Shown here piece by piece: positions 3,965-5,191 of a DNA stretch of 5,191 nucleotides. Origin of the DNA: Phytoactinopolyspora endophytica (GTDB lineage Bacteria > Actinomycetota > Actinomycetes > Jiangellales > Jiangellaceae); the NCBI RefSeq assembly GCF_004138495.1, contig NZ_ML142872.1, positions 52,731 through 57,921 on the forward strand, read 5' to 3'. The translations under genes were made by a program, and so were the position numbers. Under the pieces are notes generated by a model that was not told the origin of the DNA, searched no databases, and worked only from the letters and a program-made list of their open reading frames with translations. The stretch's first letter is position 1. Each line of letters starts with the position of its first letter.

Positions 3965-5191
3965 GCACGACACAAGCGGCGACAGCCGTGCCGGCGCCGC
4001 CATCGGCGTTCTGGTTCGACCGGCCCGCCGGGCACTGGCTCGAGGCATTGCCGGTCGGAAACGGGCACACCGGCGCGATGTGCTTCGGCATACCGGGCAG
4101 CGATCGGATTCAGATCAATGACGAGACGGCCTGGTCCGGGTCACCGCGTAGTGAGGCGGCCGGCGGCTTGGTCTCATCGGAGACAGCGCGGGAGGCGCTG
4201 GCGGACGCCAGGTCCGCGCTTGCCCACGAGGACCACGGTGCGGCCGAGCGTGATCTACGGCGGCTTCAACAGCGTTACACACAGGCCTACCTGCCGTTCG
4301 TGGATCTCGGCCTCTCGGTTCAGGTGGGCGGCCGCGAGATCAGGCCGGAGGCGGTCACAGGCTACCGGCGCTGGCTCGACATGGGCCGCGGCCTTGCCGT
4401 GCACGAGTACGTCGTGGATGGACATCGGGTCACGCAGACGATCTTCGTCAGCCGTCCGGCGGACGTGCTCGTGGTCGACGTCGTGTCGGACCACCCGGAT
4501 GGCGTGCATCTCGCGCATACGCTGACGACTCCGTTGCGTGGTCTGGGAACGGCCGCGGGCGGAACGGTGAGCGGGATCCTGCTCCGGTTGCCGTCCGACG
4601 TCGCTCCTACCCACGAGGGCGTCGACGTCCCGGTCGCCTACTCGGAGGACACCGGCGCGAGCCTGCGCGGGGCGGCCGCGGTCACCGTCCGGGAACGCCC
4701 AGGCGGCGTTGCCCTGTTCCTCTCCACGGCGACGACGTTCAAGGCGATCGGTGCCCAGCCCGAGGGGACGGAGCGCAACTGCTTTGAACGCGCGGCGTCG
4801 CGCGTCGAGGCGGCCTCTGACCGGGACATTGCGGAGATCCGGGCCGAGCACGTGGCCGGGCATGCGGATCTGTATGACCGGGTCGAGCTGACGCTGGCCG
4901 GCAAGGTCTCGGACGCCGAAGGCGGCAGTGGTGAATGTGTCCCGGTCGACCAGCTGCTGCGCGCGCCGGACTCCTGGCGTGCGGCGCCCGAGCTGGTCTC
5001 GCTGCTGTTTCAGTACGGTCGCTATCTGCTCATCTCGTCGTCGAGGCCCGGTGGGCTGCCGGCCAACCTTCAGGGCATCTGGAACGACCAACTGCAGCCG
5101 CCATGGAGCTCCAACTACACGCTGAACATCAATACCGAGATGAACTACTGGCCGGCGGGTGTGACGGCACTGCCGGAGTGCGTGGAACCGC
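3961..5191 (+). CDS. Glycoside hydrolase family 95 enzyme (alpha-L-fucosidase or alpha-L-galactosidase), N-terminal 410 residues
   Basis: The frame is open from the stop at 3931 to the window end. GH95 enzymes are inverting exo-hydrolases that release terminal alpha-L-fucose or alpha-L-galactose. Numbering from CTG 3961, the N-terminal domain carries LPVGNGHTGAMCFG (30-43) and QINDETAWSG (51-60), the usual GH95 opening. YLPFVDL (110-116) stands where YQPLGDL is common. HVAGHADLYDRV (297-308) leads into the catalytic barrel, followed by LFQYGRYLLISSSRPG (349-364), LPANLQGIWN (366-375), PPWSSNYT (380-387) and LNINTEMNYWPA (388-399). Asn389 and Asn391 appear to match the catalytic Asn421/Asn423 of Bifidobacterium AfcA. 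The acid and base residues lie beyond the window. Thr387 and Gly400 (normally Glu after NYWPA) are unusual points. No signal peptide is present, so it probably acts in the cytoplasm on imported sugar. CTG with a CTGA overlap is the preferred start; GTG 3988 is the alternative and loses only nine residues. Confidence 0.9.
   Translation, partial: MSTTQAATAVPAPPSAFWFDRPAGHWLEALPVGNGHTGAMCFGIPGSDRIQINDETAWSGSPRSEAAGGLVSSETAREALADARSALAHEDHGAAERDLRRLQQRYTQAYLPFVDLGLSVQVGGREIRPEAVTGYRRWLDMGRGLAVHEYVVDGHRVTQTIFVSRPADVLVVDVVSDHPDGVHLAHTLTTPLRGLGTAAGGTVSGILLRLPSDVAPTHEGVDVPVAYSEDTGASLRGAAAVTVRERPGGVALFLSTATTFKAIGAQPEGTERNCFERAASRVEAASDRDIAEIRAEHVAGHADLYDRVELTLAGKVSDAEGGSGECVPVDQLLRAPDSWRAAPELVSLLFQYGRYLLISSSRPGGLPANLQGIWNDQLQPPWSSNYTLNINTEMNYWPAGVTALPECVEP

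Noticed and set aside
3257..4048. A 263-codon minus-strand open frame opposite the second permease
   Set aside because: The product is low-complexity, His-, Arg- and Gln-rich, and lies antisense to a well-supported membrane protein.
4255..5091. A 278-codon minus-strand open frame opposite the GH95 gene
   Set aside because: The plus strand has clear GH95 motifs over the same bases. The minus-strand product is Arg-rich with no recognised domain, as expected for the antisense of a high-GC gene.
3961..5191. Assignment of the hydrolase to GH29 fucosidases or another family
   Set aside because: The LPVGNG, QINDETAWSG, LPANLQGIWN and LNINTEMNYW motifs are those of GH95, and no GH29-type features are seen.

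Overview
The window looks like a piece of chromosome from a high-GC actinobacterium (Actinomycetota). The evidence is the GC-rich codon use, GTG starts, TGA stops at every visible gene end, a lipoprotein sugar-binding protein with an Asp-rich linker, and a carbohydrate ABC importer with no ATPase gene beside it. The genus cannot be read from the sequence alone.

Layout. Positions 1-410 (minus strand) hold the N-terminal 136 residues of a P-loop ATPase of a type common in actinobacteria. It has a clear Walker A motif, runs off the left edge, and probably starts leaderless. Positions 411-759 are a non-coding divergent region. It holds a nested inverted repeat near the ATPase promoter, a cluster of repeated short words at 621-695, a small hairpin at 698-712, and a perfect 14-bp palindrome (715-728) of the LacI-family operator type just upstream of the Shine-Dalgarno sequence of the next gene. 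Positions 760-5191 hold a tightly packed plus-strand operon. In order these are a sugar-binding lipoprotein, two MalF/MalG-type permeases, and the first 410 residues of a glycoside hydrolase family 95 (GH95) enzyme.

How the genes work together (inference). The lipoprotein captures an oligosaccharide outside the cell and the two permeases import it. Energy probably comes from a shared MsiK-type ATPase encoded elsewhere. The GH95 enzyme has no signal peptide and so probably removes a terminal alpha-L-fucosyl or alpha-L-galactosyl residue in the cytoplasm. All three gene junctions are 4-base NTGA overlaps (GTGA, GTGA, CTGA), so the unit is probably translationally coupled and controlled as one LacI-type regulon.

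Points most worth attention. First, the GH95 gene appears to start at a CTG codon. Second, its active-site segment has Thr where, as I recall the literature, fucosidases carry His, which points to alpha-L-galactosidase. Third, the LacI-type operator is perfect. Fourth, the second permease has lost the usual Leu-Pro of the EAA loop. I see no wholly new system; this is a well-formed carbohydrate-utilisation locus with a few unusual details.
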